A stretch of 64,000 nt of DNA, taken from assembly GCF_011387195.1 (NCBI RefSeq), contig NZ_CP046919.1, positions 1,054,001 to 1,118,000 on the forward strand. The letters are read 5' to 3'. Made by a program: the position numbers and the translations under genes. Source of the DNA: Streptococcus ruminicola. GTDB lineage: Bacteria; Bacillota; Bacilli; Lactobacillales; Streptococcaceae. The notes under the pieces are model-generated. The model worked only from the letters and a program-made list of their open reading frames with translations, had not been told where the DNA came from and made no database searches. Of the stretch, positions 21,954-30,888 are shown piece after piece; position 1 is the first letter of the stretch, and each line of letters starts with the position of its first letter.

Positions 21954-23186
21954 CTAATTATAAACACTGCCATAAGTGTAATCACCTTTTTTGAGTTGGT
22001 CAATAACTGCTTCAGGGATATCACCTTGTGTATCACCACCAGGCTCCCATAAGCCTTGATATGCACCTTTTTCGTTTCCGGAAGGCATTCGTAAACCTTT
22101 AGGTGTGCTGGCTTCAATTTTTATTGGTTTCTCTCCTAGATATCCTTCATCTAGCGCTAATAGTTGTTCAAGAATTCTTGGGTTACCATCAGATATAGTT
22201 ACAGCCTTATTATAAATAAATTTTGGCATAACAAATTGTCCTTCTGGGTGTCCGATTGAGCCGTTATAATTAGTTAGACAATTGTAGAAATCCTCATAAC
22301 TCATCACTTTTACTACTCCATCTTTAAACATTCCAAGGTGACTATCTATCTCCTCTTGAGAATAAATAAGATTTACTGATGGACGTTTTCCCTGTGGGAG
22401 GGAGATTATACCGTCAGATACTTTTGGAGATAAATTAATATGAGGTAAAGAAGCCAATTCTTTTTGAAATTCAGTAATTGGGTCAGATTTTAAATTGCTA
22501 ACTGACTTTTTAGGTAATAAATTAATTTTAGATTTGACATTTGTAGCAAATTTAGAATCGATAGGAGTAATGCCTTTTAATTTATCAAATAATTCATCGA
22601 CTTTAGAAACCTTCACCCTATCTTCAACTTTACCAACGGTTGAGGCGATTTCCTCGGTTTTGGTGAATTTAGCGAGGTTGCTTGCTTCGTCGACGTATTT
22701 GAGTTTGCCAACGGCAGCAGGGCCGACAAAAGTGGCGACATCGAAGAGGTAGCCACCGATTTTATAGTCATCCCCTGTTTTAATAGCGGATGCCAAGTCG
22801 CTTCCTACTTTTTCACCAGTTTTAGCAACAGTATTCCAAGCATCTGCATCAAGAGCTATTAGTCTAGTGCCAAACTCACTGGCAGCCATCACATTGTTCC
22901 AAGCACCAGTCACATCGGCTTTAACCCATTGAGGTGTTTTTTGCTTAAATAAGGTATTTCCACCCCATTCAATTCCTTCAAAAGCTAGTTGGCCAAGTTG
23001 AGCAGCGCCAAGGGCTAGTTGGTCAATGGTTTCACAAACACCATCGACAAAACCTAAGGCTGTCAGAGCTACCGATTTGTCAAGTTGTCCACCAAAAAAG
23101 TCCCAGTTTTGTTTTTCTAATGTTTTACGAGTTTCTTCAAAGAAATTGGCGTCTAAGTCTGCTTGACTTTGTAACCAGGCCACCAC
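21954..23186 (-). CDS. Orphan LXG-type toxin cassette C, paralogue of the main toxin end
   Basis: The 410-residue frame has the pre-toxin block without the LXG domain. An in-frame TGA lies at 23325-23327, and the only possible start in the block is an RBS-less GTG. The C-terminus (about 290-410) is a paralogue of the full-length toxin's end: both have DxGYLGxxP, then an Ala-Ser pair, then PSGNExGA, WxPGG and TxGD(I/M). I do not recognise this toxin family. The matching immunity proteins are also paralogous. It is probably a silent donor cassette. Confidence 0.72.
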   Translation of the reverse strand: MVAWLQSQADLDANFFEETRKTLEKQNWDFFGGQLDKSVALTALGFVDGVCETIDQLALGAAQLGQLAFEGIEWGGNTLFKQKTPQWVKADVTGAWNNVMAASEFGTRLIALDADAWNTVAKTGEKVGSDLASAIKTGDDYKIGGYLFDVATFVGPAAVGKLKYVDEASNLAKFTKTEEIASTVGKVEDRVKVSKVDELFDKLKGITPIDSKFATNVKSKINLLPKKSVSNLKSDPITEFQKELASLPHINLSPKVSDGIISLPQGKRPSVNLIYSQEEIDSHLGMFKDGVVKVMSYEDFYNCLTNYNGSIGHPEGQFVMPKFIYNKAVTISDGNPRILEQLLALDEGYLGEKPIKIEASTPKGLRMPSGNEKGAYQGLWEPGGDTQGDIPEAVIDQLKKGDYTYGSVYN

Positions 23187-23300
23187 TGGATGATGCTTAG
23201 CCCACTCTTTTCTGGCTTTTTGCTCAGCTTGTTCTTTAGCTAGTTTTTCTTGCTCGGTGAGTTGTTTGTCGACAGACTTGATGCCTTTGGCGAAATTGGT
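22614..23300 (-). repeat. Pre-toxin repeat block, copy C
   Basis: This copy is near-identical to copies A, B and D. Downstream similarity to copy D continues for about 13 codons (KVSKxDxLFxKLK) before the toxin ends diverge, so C and D share a slightly longer common segment. Confidence 0.92.
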
Positions 23301-23343
23301 GCTACTAAAAAGCAGTAGAAGAAATCAGTAGATTTCATAGAAA

Positions 23344-23362
23344 GAGACGCAAATTGTGTCTC
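23344..23362 (-). repeat. Module boundary hairpin, copy 3 (end of orphan module B)
   Basis: GAGACGCAAATTGTGTCTC carries one C-to-T change that keeps a G-U pair. It is preceded by AATCAGTAGATTTCATAGAA. A 76-base stretch (23363-23438) of no recognised content separates it from the immunity gene of module B. Confidence 0.82.
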
Positions 23363-23438
23363 AGGGGTTAATTTGGTAAGGTGACTTTTAAAGATATGGT
23401 AGAGTTAAATAAATTTTTTTGAGTATCTACTAGGAGCG

Positions 23439-24377
23439 CTAATATTTCATTTGAAGGATTTTTTTAAAATTGATGTTTATAATAATTCTTTCGAACTTAT
23501 TACAAATTCCTTTTGTTTTGATGAAATGAATATAATTATTTATTTTTGTTTTTAATTTTATATCGTAGTTTTGATTAACATCTAAATCATTTAAATTATT
23601 AGCGTCTATCAAAAGTTCTAGACAGTTATCAGTAATGATTGTTGAATCTATGATTGAATTAGTTTCAACAGTTTCTATAACATTTTCACTTTTTTTATAT
23701 AATATAGGACAATTTTTAATGATTTCCGATATTGTTTTATTATTTGAGTCAACAAAATAAATAGTATCATTTGATAATATTTGATTAATATCAAGATATA
23801 GTTTCGAAATAATATCTTGAAAATCTGGAGCTTCTACAACCAAAAGTAACTTCTCTTCATCTTTAATTTTTATTTTTAATAAATAAGCTTTTTCAATTGT
23901 GGGAAAATTTTTAAAGAAATCTATGAATTTTTGAGTCAATATTTTTGAATAATTTTTAGGAAGTGATATTTCAATGTTCTCGTTTTTGGGGATAGTCATT
24001 TCAAAGCGTAGTGTATTAATATAGTTTATATTTTCTCTTGAAAGTATAAGATTTGTACTATTTGGGTTAATAACAATTCCTGAAATATTTTTCTGATTAT
24101 TTATTATATCGATAGCAGTTTGAATATTAAGCTCAGTATAATTACTATTTGGATAATCAATTTTAAAACTATCATAGTCTGTATATAACGAAAAGTATGA
24201 ATTTCCCTTTTTTTCTGTAATCATATCGATTTTTATTCGATTATTATCGATAAATACTGATAAAGGACACAAAAAAGTAGATAATTGTAGTTTAGTATAT
24301 AATTCACTTTCAGTGTTTTTATTGTATAAATTTCTTAATTTATTTATTAAATTTAATAGTTCAGTATTCTGTATCAT
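23439..24377 (-). CDS. SseB-like protein with C-terminal DUF6572-like domain (module B immunity candidate)
   Basis: This 312-residue, very AT-rich gene encodes an N-terminal region with the layout of SseB domains: an LYxxLxxSxFLxPL-type segment near 25-37, KGNSYFSLYTDYDSF near 56-70, and SGIVINPNSTNLIL near 98-111. A second alpha/beta region (about 130-225) could be the SseB C-terminal domain. Residues about 245-312 (CLELLIDANN, INNYIHFIKTK, FERIIININF) match the shared domain of the module C and D immunity proteins. SseB-type domains are seen in toxin immunity loci. It lies four bases after the 81-residue gene and is probably co-transcribed with it. Confidence 0.65.
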   Translation of the reverse strand: MIQNTELLNLINKLRNLYNKNTESELYTKLQLSTFLCPLSVFIDNNRIKIDMITEKKGNSYFSLYTDYDSFKIDYPNSNYTELNIQTAIDIINNQKNISGIVINPNSTNLILSRENINYINTLRFEMTIPKNENIEISLPKNYSKILTQKFIDFFKNFPTIEKAYLLKIKIKDEEKLLLVVEAPDFQDIISKLYLDINQILSNDTIYFVDSNNKTISEIIKNCPILYKKSENVIETVETNSIIDSTIITDNCLELLIDANNLNDLDVNQNYDIKLKTKINNYIHFIKTKGICNKFERIIININFKKILQMKY

Positions 24378-24381
24378 AACA

Positions 24382-24627
24382 TTATTCCTCTAATAATTGA
24401 TTTAGTCTTTCGAGCTCGCTAATTATATCGTTGTCATAATCACCTGTTTCATCCACAAAATGTCTAATGTAATCTTTTAAATTTAAAGGGGAGACAGTAG
24501 TGTTAGCTAAATTATTTACTTTAACTTCTAGAATTTTTTGTTTAATTCTTTTTATACTGTAATAACTATCAGGAAAATTTTCCAATTGTTTTAAGATGTT
24601 ATCACATTGTTTATCGATTTTATTCAT
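24382..24627 (-). CDS. Small protein between toxin B remnant and SseB-like gene
   Basis: This is an 81-residue, charged, probably helical protein with no signal peptide or membrane segment, and I do not recognise it. Its ATG at 24627 follows AGGAGATTGTA. It begins 17 bases after the toxin B frame, the usual place for the cognate immunity gene, so it may be the real antidote of that toxin. The SseB-like protein downstream is the other candidate. Confidence 0.6.
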   Translation of the reverse strand: MNKIDKQCDNILKQLENFPDSYYSIKRIKQKILEVKVNNLANTTVSPLNLKDYIRHFVDETGDYDNDIISELERLNQLLEE

Positions 24628-24644
24628 TACAATCTCCTACTAAT

Positions 24645-25709
24645 TTATCGATTAGGTACCTTTCTGTAAGTATTAATCCATTCTCTAGGCCAGCCTTTAG
24701 GAAGTAAAATTTGATCAGCGCCGCCAGATAGGGTTGTTCCTGTACTTTCTATAGTCTGTGGGGCCACCTTTCCTATATTAAGTATGGTACCTTTAGGTAT
24801 AGTTATTTCAATTTCGAATTCTCTGCTATTTCCCCATTCCGGAAGTAGAGCGGTCTCTATTTTTGAATCAATTCTTGTTTGAGCAGGTGTAGTAGTCGCG
24901 AAAGCACCAAGTTCTTTAGCTCTACCACCAAAAGTTCTATATAATTTTATCTCTTCAGTTGTCATTACTGTTTTATATTCACTATCAGTAAATGTTTCTG
25001 CAATACTTTTTGGAAGTTTTTGTAGATTAATCTCAGTTACACTATTGTTGATAGCAGTTTTGTATATTTTAGGGTTATCTTTAACAACTGTTCCACCATA
25101 ATTAGATAGTTAATCTAATAATTTTTGTGTATTAGTCACCCCATCTTCAACTTTACCAACAGTCGAAGCAACTTCGCTGGTTTCTGCGAGTTTAGTGAGG
25201 GCGCTGGCTTCGTCGACGTATTTGAGTTTGCCAACGGCAGCAGGACCGACAAAAGTGGCGACATCGAAGAGGTAGCCACCGATTTTATAGTCATCCCCTG
25301 TTTTAATAGCGGATGCCAAGTCGCTTCCTACTTTTTCACCAGTTTTAGCAACAGCATTCCAAGCATCCGCATCAAGAGCTATTAGTCTAGTGCCAAACTC
25401 ACTGGCAGCCATCACATTGTTCCAGGCACCAGTCACATCGTCTTTAAGCCATTGAGGTGTTTTTTGCTTAAATAAGGTATTTCCACCCCATTCAATTCCT
25501 TCGAAAGCTAGTTGGCCAAGCTGAGCAGCGCCAAGGGCTAGTTGGTCAATGGTTTCACAAACACCATCGACAAAACCTAAGGCTGTCAGAGCTACCGATT
25601 TGTCAAGTTGTCCACCAAAAAAGTCCCAGTTTTGTTTTTCTAGTGTTTTTCGAGCACCTTCAAAGAAATTGGCGTCTAAGTCTGCTTGGCTTTGTAACCA
25701 GGCCACCAC
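24645..25709 (-). pseudogene. Orphan toxin cassette B, interrupted by an in-frame stop
   Basis: The pre-toxin block reads into TNTQKLLD and then hits a TAA at 25110-25112. The same frame stays open afterwards from LSNYGGTVV to TYRKVPNR at 24645. No frameshift is needed, only one sense-to-stop change, for example TTA to TAA. The end (IKLYRTFGGRAKELGAF, ALLPEWGN, LSGGADQILLPKGW) recalls TreTu or other ADP-ribosyltransferase-like toxin ends; that is tentative. Like C and D it lacks the LXG domain and a proper start. An internal ATG at 24965 could only make a 106-residue toxin end and has no obvious RBS. Confidence 0.75.
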
Positions 25710-25812
25710 GGGATGCTGTTTAGCCCACTCTTTTCTGGCTTTTTGCTCAGCTTGTTGTTTAGCTAGTTTTTCTTGTTTGGTGAGTTGTTTGTCAATGCCT
25801 TTGGCAAAATTG
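25137..25812 (-). repeat. Pre-toxin repeat block, copy B
   Basis: This copy is near-identical to A, C and D but reads NFAKGIDKQ, so it lacks three codons present in the others (KSV). Its upstream edge is one base shorter than in C and D, so the frame into the boundary sequence differs. Confidence 0.9.
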
Positions 25813-25856
25813 ACATTACTAAAAGGAGTAGGAGAAATCAGCAGGTTTTATAGAAA

Positions 25857-25875
25857 GAGACGCAAAATGCGTCTC
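25857..25875 (-). repeat. Module boundary hairpin, copy 4 (end of the full-length unit)
   Basis: GAGACGCAAAATGCGTCTC, preceded by CAGCAGGTTTTATAGAAA, follows the immunity gene of the full-length toxin and precedes the module B block. Confidence 0.85.
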
Positions 25876-25903
25876 AAAGTTTAATAAAAATAAGAAATTT
25901 AGT

Positions 25904-26326
25904 TTATTTTAAAGGTGATGTGTAATTCTCAGGAAGTTTACCATACGACGCAATGTATTTTTCCTCAGCTATCGGAATGAGATGTTTTAATTCTTCAAGT
26001 GAAAAAATCTCTCTACTGTTCGGATTTGATATTAAGGTCATAGGATGTTTCTTTATTTTTTCTTTCCTGTGTTTTACTTTCTCTTCCTCAGTTGGTGGCC
26101 AAGCATCGTTTTGCAACTTAAAGTGAATTTCAGAAGGAGTCTTTTGACCACTATCAAGCAGTTGAAAAAGTTCATCTGATAATTCATAGACGACGAGTTG
26201 GGGAGCAATACCTCCCTCTTCTGTGACAAAATAATACTGTCCGTTATGACGCCAAATAGTTTGATCGTATCCTTTAATTTCTTCGAACTGACTAACATCT
26301 TCCCATCTTAATTGGCTATGTTCCAT
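25904..26326 (-). CDS. Immunity protein of the full-length LXG toxin
   Basis: This 140-residue soluble protein has an ATG that lies inside the last codons of the toxin gene (19-base overlap, different frame), and RBS GGAGATATTAC. Such overlap suggests tight coupling of toxin and antidote. It resembles one repeat of the module C immunity protein (ELSDELFQLLDSGQKTP; NDAWPPTEEE; IFSLEELKHL), in line with the paralogy of the two toxin ends. It lacks the shared C-terminal DUF6572-like domain. Immunity is inferred from position and paralogy. Confidence 0.75.
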   Translation of the reverse strand: MEHSQLRWEDVSQFEEIKGYDQTIWRHNGQYYFVTEEGGIAPQLVVYELSDELFQLLDSGQKTPSEIHFKLQNDAWPPTEEEKVKHRKEKIKKHPMTLISNPNSREIFSLEELKHLIPIAEEKYIASYGKLPENYTSPLK

Positions 26327-28248
26327 GTAATATCTCCTTCTTTAATACTAATATTTTTCATTACGCCTTCAAGCATATCACCTGGATAAGTTCGTCCTCC
26401 TGGACGCCACCAGCTATTTGCTCCATCTTCGTTTCCGCTTGGTATAGAAATTCCCTTTTGAGCCACAGTTTCTGATGAAGCATCTAAACGATAGAGCGGT
26501 TGATTTCCAAGATAGCCATCATCAAAACCTAAAATAACTTCATAACGTCGGTTGTCTCCATTAGCAACTTCTTGAATAATGTCTGCGTGTTCTTGGGGTA
26601 GCCAAAAGCTATTTCCATCTTTCCCACCGATAATTCCATCTTGGTAGGAGGTGCTAGGTTCAAAAACTTGAAATCTACTAGCTCCATTACTAAATTGCTG
26701 TTTATGTTGAGCAATTGAATCTGCAGTTAAATAATCCTCCACAGGTTGTCTATTTCCCTTAGCATCAGATAAAATTTCCTCCGCACTCCAACCATCTTGA
26801 TATTTCACTTTCGGAGCTTTTTCAGCTATTTCCAATAGTTTGACTCGACCTTCAGGTTCTATTCCCGCCTCAGCATACTTGTTCCATTGGGCATACTTTT
26901 GAGCATCTTCGGCAGACATTAATTTTTCGAATGATAAACTCACCCCATCTTCAACTTTACCAACGGTTGAGGCGATTTCCTCGGTTTTTGTGAATTTAGC
27001 GAGGTTGCTTGCTTCGTCGACGTATTTGAGTTTGCCAACGGCAGCAGGACCGACAAAAGTGGCGACATCGAAGAGGTAGCCACCGATTTTATAGTCATCC
27101 CCTGTTTTAATAGCGGATGCCAAGTCGCTTCCTACTTTTTCACCAGTTTTGGCAACAGCATTCCAAGCATCTGCATCAAGAGCTATTAGTCTAGTGCCAA
27201 ACTCACTGGCAGCCATCACATTGTTCCAAGCACCAGTCACATCATCTTTAATCCATTGAGGTGTTTTTTGCTTAAATAAGGTATTTCCACCCCATTCAAT
27301 TCCTTCGAAAGCTAATTGGCCAAGTTGAGCAGCGCCAAGGGCTAGTTGGTCAATGGTTTCACAAACACCATCGACAAAACCTAAGGCTGTCAGAGCTACC
27401 GATTTGTCAAGTTGTCCACCAAAAAAGTCCCAGTTTTGTTTTTCTAATGTTTTACGAGTTCCTTCAAAGAAATTGGCGTCTAAGTCTGCTTGGCTTTGTA
27501 ACCAGGCCACCACGGGATGCTGCTTAGCCCATTCTTTTCGGGCTTTTTGCTCAGCTTGTTCTTTAGCTAGTTTTTCTTGTTCTGTGAGTTGTTTATCGAC
27601 AGACTTGATGCCTTTAGCGAAATTGACATCGCTAATAAAACTAAGGTACTGGCTGTCGGTGTATGGCAAATCAGTAGTTTGGCTAACTTGATTAACTTCT
27701 GTGTCAATGGCAGCAAGTAAGTCAGCAGAAGTAGGTGCAGTTCCACTACTATCAAAACTTGTGACTTTATCAATCGTCGTGCTTAAGAGCTGGCTTGCGG
27801 TGTCGCTGTCTGCATCGTAGTTACTCTGTGGCCCTGATAGTGAGATTAAATCACTGATACTAGCATAGATGCTAGAAATATTTTCCTCTTGCGCTCCATG
27901 TTGGTTTTTGAAATTGTTTAGATTATCTTTTAGTTGATTGAGATAATCTTCGTCTAGTACTGCGCTATTTGAAGTTTCTCCGATACTTGAGTGAAAGCTT
28001 GATAGCAGACTTGAAAACTCACTAGCTAGGACTTTTGACGTATCTGCTAAACCAACAAGGACAGCAGCATCAACGTTATTCAGTTGTTGGTAGATAGCTT
28101 GCCCGGTCTTTCCTTGGAGAGCTTCAGATGTGATGATTTTGTTGACGCTATTTTTTGCGTCTGTTAATTGTGTCTCTATTCGGCTGGCTTCTTGATTAAG
28201 TTTGTTAGCAGCCTTGTGGAGTTCTTCGAGGTCAACGTGAAATCCCAT
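26308..28248 (-). CDS. LXG-domain polymorphic toxin secreted by type VII system
   Basis: The 646-residue toxin has an N-terminal helical LXG domain (about 1-215, with GFHVDLEELHKAANKL and LQGKTGQAIYQQL), a charged linker (about 218-248), a hydrophobic Gly-rich pre-toxin block (about 250-445), and a unique toxin end (about 450-646: GFDDGYLG, ISIPSGNEDGA, WRPGGRTYPGD). I do not recognise the toxin activity. The ATG directly abuts the stop of the DUF4176 gene, whose last codons form the RBS GGAGGTGA. LXG proteins are exported by T7SSb together with small helical partners such as those encoded upstream. No secretion machinery genes lie in the window. Confidence 0.9.
   Translation of the reverse strand: MGFHVDLEELHKAANKLNQEASRIETQLTDAKNSVNKIITSEALQGKTGQAIYQQLNNVDAAVLVGLADTSKVLASEFSSLLSSFHSSIGETSNSAVLDEDYLNQLKDNLNNFKNQHGAQEENISSIYASISDLISLSGPQSNYDADSDTASQLLSTTIDKVTSFDSSGTAPTSADLLAAIDTEVNQVSQTTDLPYTDSQYLSFISDVNFAKGIKSVDKQLTEQEKLAKEQAEQKARKEWAKQHPVVAWLQSQADLDANFFEGTRKTLEKQNWDFFGGQLDKSVALTALGFVDGVCETIDQLALGAAQLGQLAFEGIEWGGNTLFKQKTPQWIKDDVTGAWNNVMAASEFGTRLIALDADAWNAVAKTGEKVGSDLASAIKTGDDYKIGGYLFDVATFVGPAAVGKLKYVDEASNLAKFTKTEEIASTVGKVEDGVSLSFEKLMSAEDAQKYAQWNKYAEAGIEPEGRVKLLEIAEKAPKVKYQDGWSAEEILSDAKGNRQPVEDYLTADSIAQHKQQFSNGASRFQVFEPSTSYQDGIIGGKDGNSFWLPQEHADIIQEVANGDNRRYEVILGFDDGYLGNQPLYRLDASSETVAQKGISIPSGNEDGANSWWRPGGRTYPGDMLEGVMKNISIKEGDITWNIAN
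26941..27625 (-). repeat. Pre-toxin repeat block, copy A (inside the full-length toxin)
   Basis: This is the only copy that continues upstream into an LXG domain and a proper start. It includes DLDANFFEGTRKTLEKQNWD and DVATFVGPAAVGKLKYVDEA. Three further copies lie downstream as orphan modules. Confidence 0.92.
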
Positions 28249-28947
28249 CTAGTCACCTCCCCCAGCTTTTTTGAGGAAAGCATGAGCTTCGTTTTTTGTC
28301 ATAAATGACGTTGACAAACGTTTTTCTTGAAGCTGTGTTTGTTTTAATTTTTGACTAAATGATTTTTCGTAGTCGTCTTCATAACCACGCGCAACGACCT
28401 TTCCAATCATCATGTTTGTGATTGTCATTGGAGTGATTGGTGGGAAACCGCCAAGCGGCCATAGCTGCGCTTGATAATCAACGACGTAATTTCCGATACT
28501 ATCAGCAACAGGTAGTTTGCGACCTGTGATAATCACCTTTGCTCCAGGAGTATGTGAGAACATCTCTCTGAGTTGATCTGGAAAGAGTCGCGTATCAAGT
28601 TCTACAACACTTCCTAGTGGGAGAATCTTGCTGTAAACTAAGTCAATCAATCCCATAAAAATGAGAAAGTTTTCCAAAGACAGGGTGATTTTATATTGTT
28701 TATCACGTGTGATAATAACATTATCTTCTTTATAATTAAAGTTTATTTCGATAGGGGCACCTAAAAATGCTTGATAGACGTAGCTTTCTTGATTTTGACA
28801 AAAAGCTATGTAGCATTCTCTAAGAATATCTAATTGTCCCCCAACGTATGTCCCAAATTGTATTAAGTCATCTGTTACCAAGTCAGAAAGCGCATCGTTT
28901 TCTGACAAAAGCTTAGTAAAAATTGTATTCAAATCTTCATTCATCAT
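28249..28947 (-). CDS. DUF4176 domain protein of the LXG operon
   Basis: This is a 232-residue cytoplasmic protein with no membrane segment. The central ILPLGSVVELDTR and KVIITGRKLPV, followed by VDYQAQLWPLGG, fit DUF4176, a family found almost only next to LXG toxins of T7SSb. Its function is unknown; a chaperone or adaptor role for LXG export is possible. The start overlaps the upstream stop (ATGA), and the stop touches the LXG start, so the genes are translationally coupled. Confidence 0.82.
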   Translation of the reverse strand: MMNEDLNTIFTKLLSENDALSDLVTDDLIQFGTYVGGQLDILRECYIAFCQNQESYVYQAFLGAPIEINFNYKEDNVIITRDKQYKITLSLENFLIFMGLIDLVYSKILPLGSVVELDTRLFPDQLREMFSHTPGAKVIITGRKLPVADSIGNYVVDYQAQLWPLGGFPPITPMTITNMMIGKVVARGYEDDYEKSFSQKLKQTQLQEKRLSTSFMTKNEAHAFLKKAGGGD

Positions 28948-29231
28948 TTAAACCTAACCGTATTCCTCTTAATTTGATTAGCAGCTTTTTTATCTTCTGC
29001 GACAATCTTATCAGCCACTTTGGTCATTTTTTTAGCATTTGCTGCAGAGTATGTTTTGAAGTGTTCTAAAGTCGTGTTGAAGTTATTTTCGATATCAACA
29101 AAAGTTTTAAAACGTGTTAAGGTTGTCTTACCGATAGAAGAAACCTTAATGTCTTCAATATCTGAAATGCCATTAGCCGCCGTGGAAACGAGGCTTTTCC
29201 AATTTTTTTCATCAAGACTAATTTTTACCAT
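28944..29231 (-). CDS. Small helical LXG partner protein (YwqI-like)
   Basis: This 95-residue, all-helical, Lys-rich protein starts MVKISLDEKNWKSL. The ATG at 29231 is chosen because it follows TGAGGTGC; longer upstream frames have no RBS. Size and place match the WXG100-like accessory proteins (YwqI/TIGR04197 or DUF3130 type) that bind the LXG domain as targeting factors. The exact subfamily is uncertain. It lies eight bases after the preceding gene. Confidence 0.72.
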   Translation of the reverse strand: MVKISLDEKNWKSLVSTAANGISDIEDIKVSSIGKTTLTRFKTFVDIENNFNTTLEHFKTYSAANAKKMTKVADKIVAEDKKAANQIKRNTVRFK

Positions 29232-29239
29232 AAAGCACC

Positions 29240-29680
29240 TCAACGAATTAAAGCTAGGCAATCGCTAGCTGATTTATTAAAGGCGCTAATCAGACCGCTG
29301 AGAGAATTTTGCGATGCTTGACGTTTTTGAATTTCGTTAGTCAATGTGTCCACATTAGCTTTATGGGTGCTGATGTCTGACGTAATATCAGATACAATCG
29401 TTGTTGCATGACCATCAAATGTTGTTCGAATACTTCCCTTGAAGTTGGCATTATCCATATTATCAACAAGGGTTGAGTTGATAGATTTTTTGACTTCTTT
29501 GTAAGAAGTGATGGCAGTTTTTAATGAAGATTTTGCGGCTTTTAAACGCTCAATTTCTTCTTGCTTAGCATTGTAGGTCGACTGAAGTTCATTGGCTCTT
29601 TGCTGAAAAGTAGCAGCGAGAGCACGGTTGACAGCATTATTTTTCTGCCTTTGAGCTTCATCGTTAAATGACTTCTCCAT
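29240..29680 (-). CDS. YwqH-like (DUF5082) LXG partner protein
   Basis: This 146-residue helical protein has a long coiled-coil segment (about 15-65: ATFQQRANELQSTYNAKQEE) and a C-terminal helix with ISAFNKSASDCLALIR. The ATG at 29680 follows TTAGGAGATATTTT. Proteins of this type form heterodimer-like partners of LXG toxins and guide them to the secretion machine. It is the first gene of the operon, behind an extended -10 promoter. Confidence 0.78.
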   Translation of the reverse strand: MEKSFNDEAQRQKNNAVNRALAATFQQRANELQSTYNAKQEEIERLKAAKSSLKTAITSYKEVKKSINSTLVDNMDNANFKGSIRTTFDGHATTIVSDITSDISTHKANVDTLTNEIQKRQASQNSLSGLISAFNKSASDCLALIR

Positions 29681-29712
29681 AAAATATCTCCTAATTCCCA
29701 TTTTTACCCTAG

Positions 29713-29718
29713 ATTATA
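29713..29718 (-). promoter_or_regulatory. Extended -10 promoter of the LXG operon
   Basis: On the minus strand the sequence reads ATATGGTATAATCTAGGG, an extended -10 (TGG-TATAAT). No clear -35 lies 17 bases upstream; that DNA is A/T-rich. It sits 33 bases before the first gene. Confidence 0.75.
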
Positions 29719-29768
29719 CCATATTTTCTTTTTTAATTTTAATTTTTAGATAACTTTTAGTTTAAAAA

Positions 29769-29795
29769 ATAAAAAAGCGCCCTCAGCAGAGAGCG
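29769..29795 (-). terminator. galR terminator
   Basis: On the minus strand CGCTCTC pairs with GAGGGCG around a short loop and is followed by CTTTTTTATTTTTT. It separates galR from the LXG operon read in the same direction. Confidence 0.85.
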
Positions 29796-29808
29796 TTTAG
29801 ATAGTGTA

Positions 29809-30837
<1,029 letters not shown>

Positions 30838-30888
30838 TCACATTATCAGAAAAAACAAAAATTTTAAGTAAAACTTTAGTAAATATTA

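Noticed and set aside
24645..24965. Independent 106-residue gene starting at an internal ATG
   Set aside because: It is the in-frame continuation of the interrupted toxin B cassette and has no obvious RBS.
20298..27625. Repeated DNA considered as a CRISPR array or phage repeat
   Set aside because: Repeats are about 690 bp, coding, and separated by kilobase-sized unique genes; no short regular repeat-spacer pattern.
25125..27691. Plus-strand frames of 68-112 codons repeated in each pre-toxin block
   Set aside because: They recur only because the block itself is repeated; they are antisense shadows.
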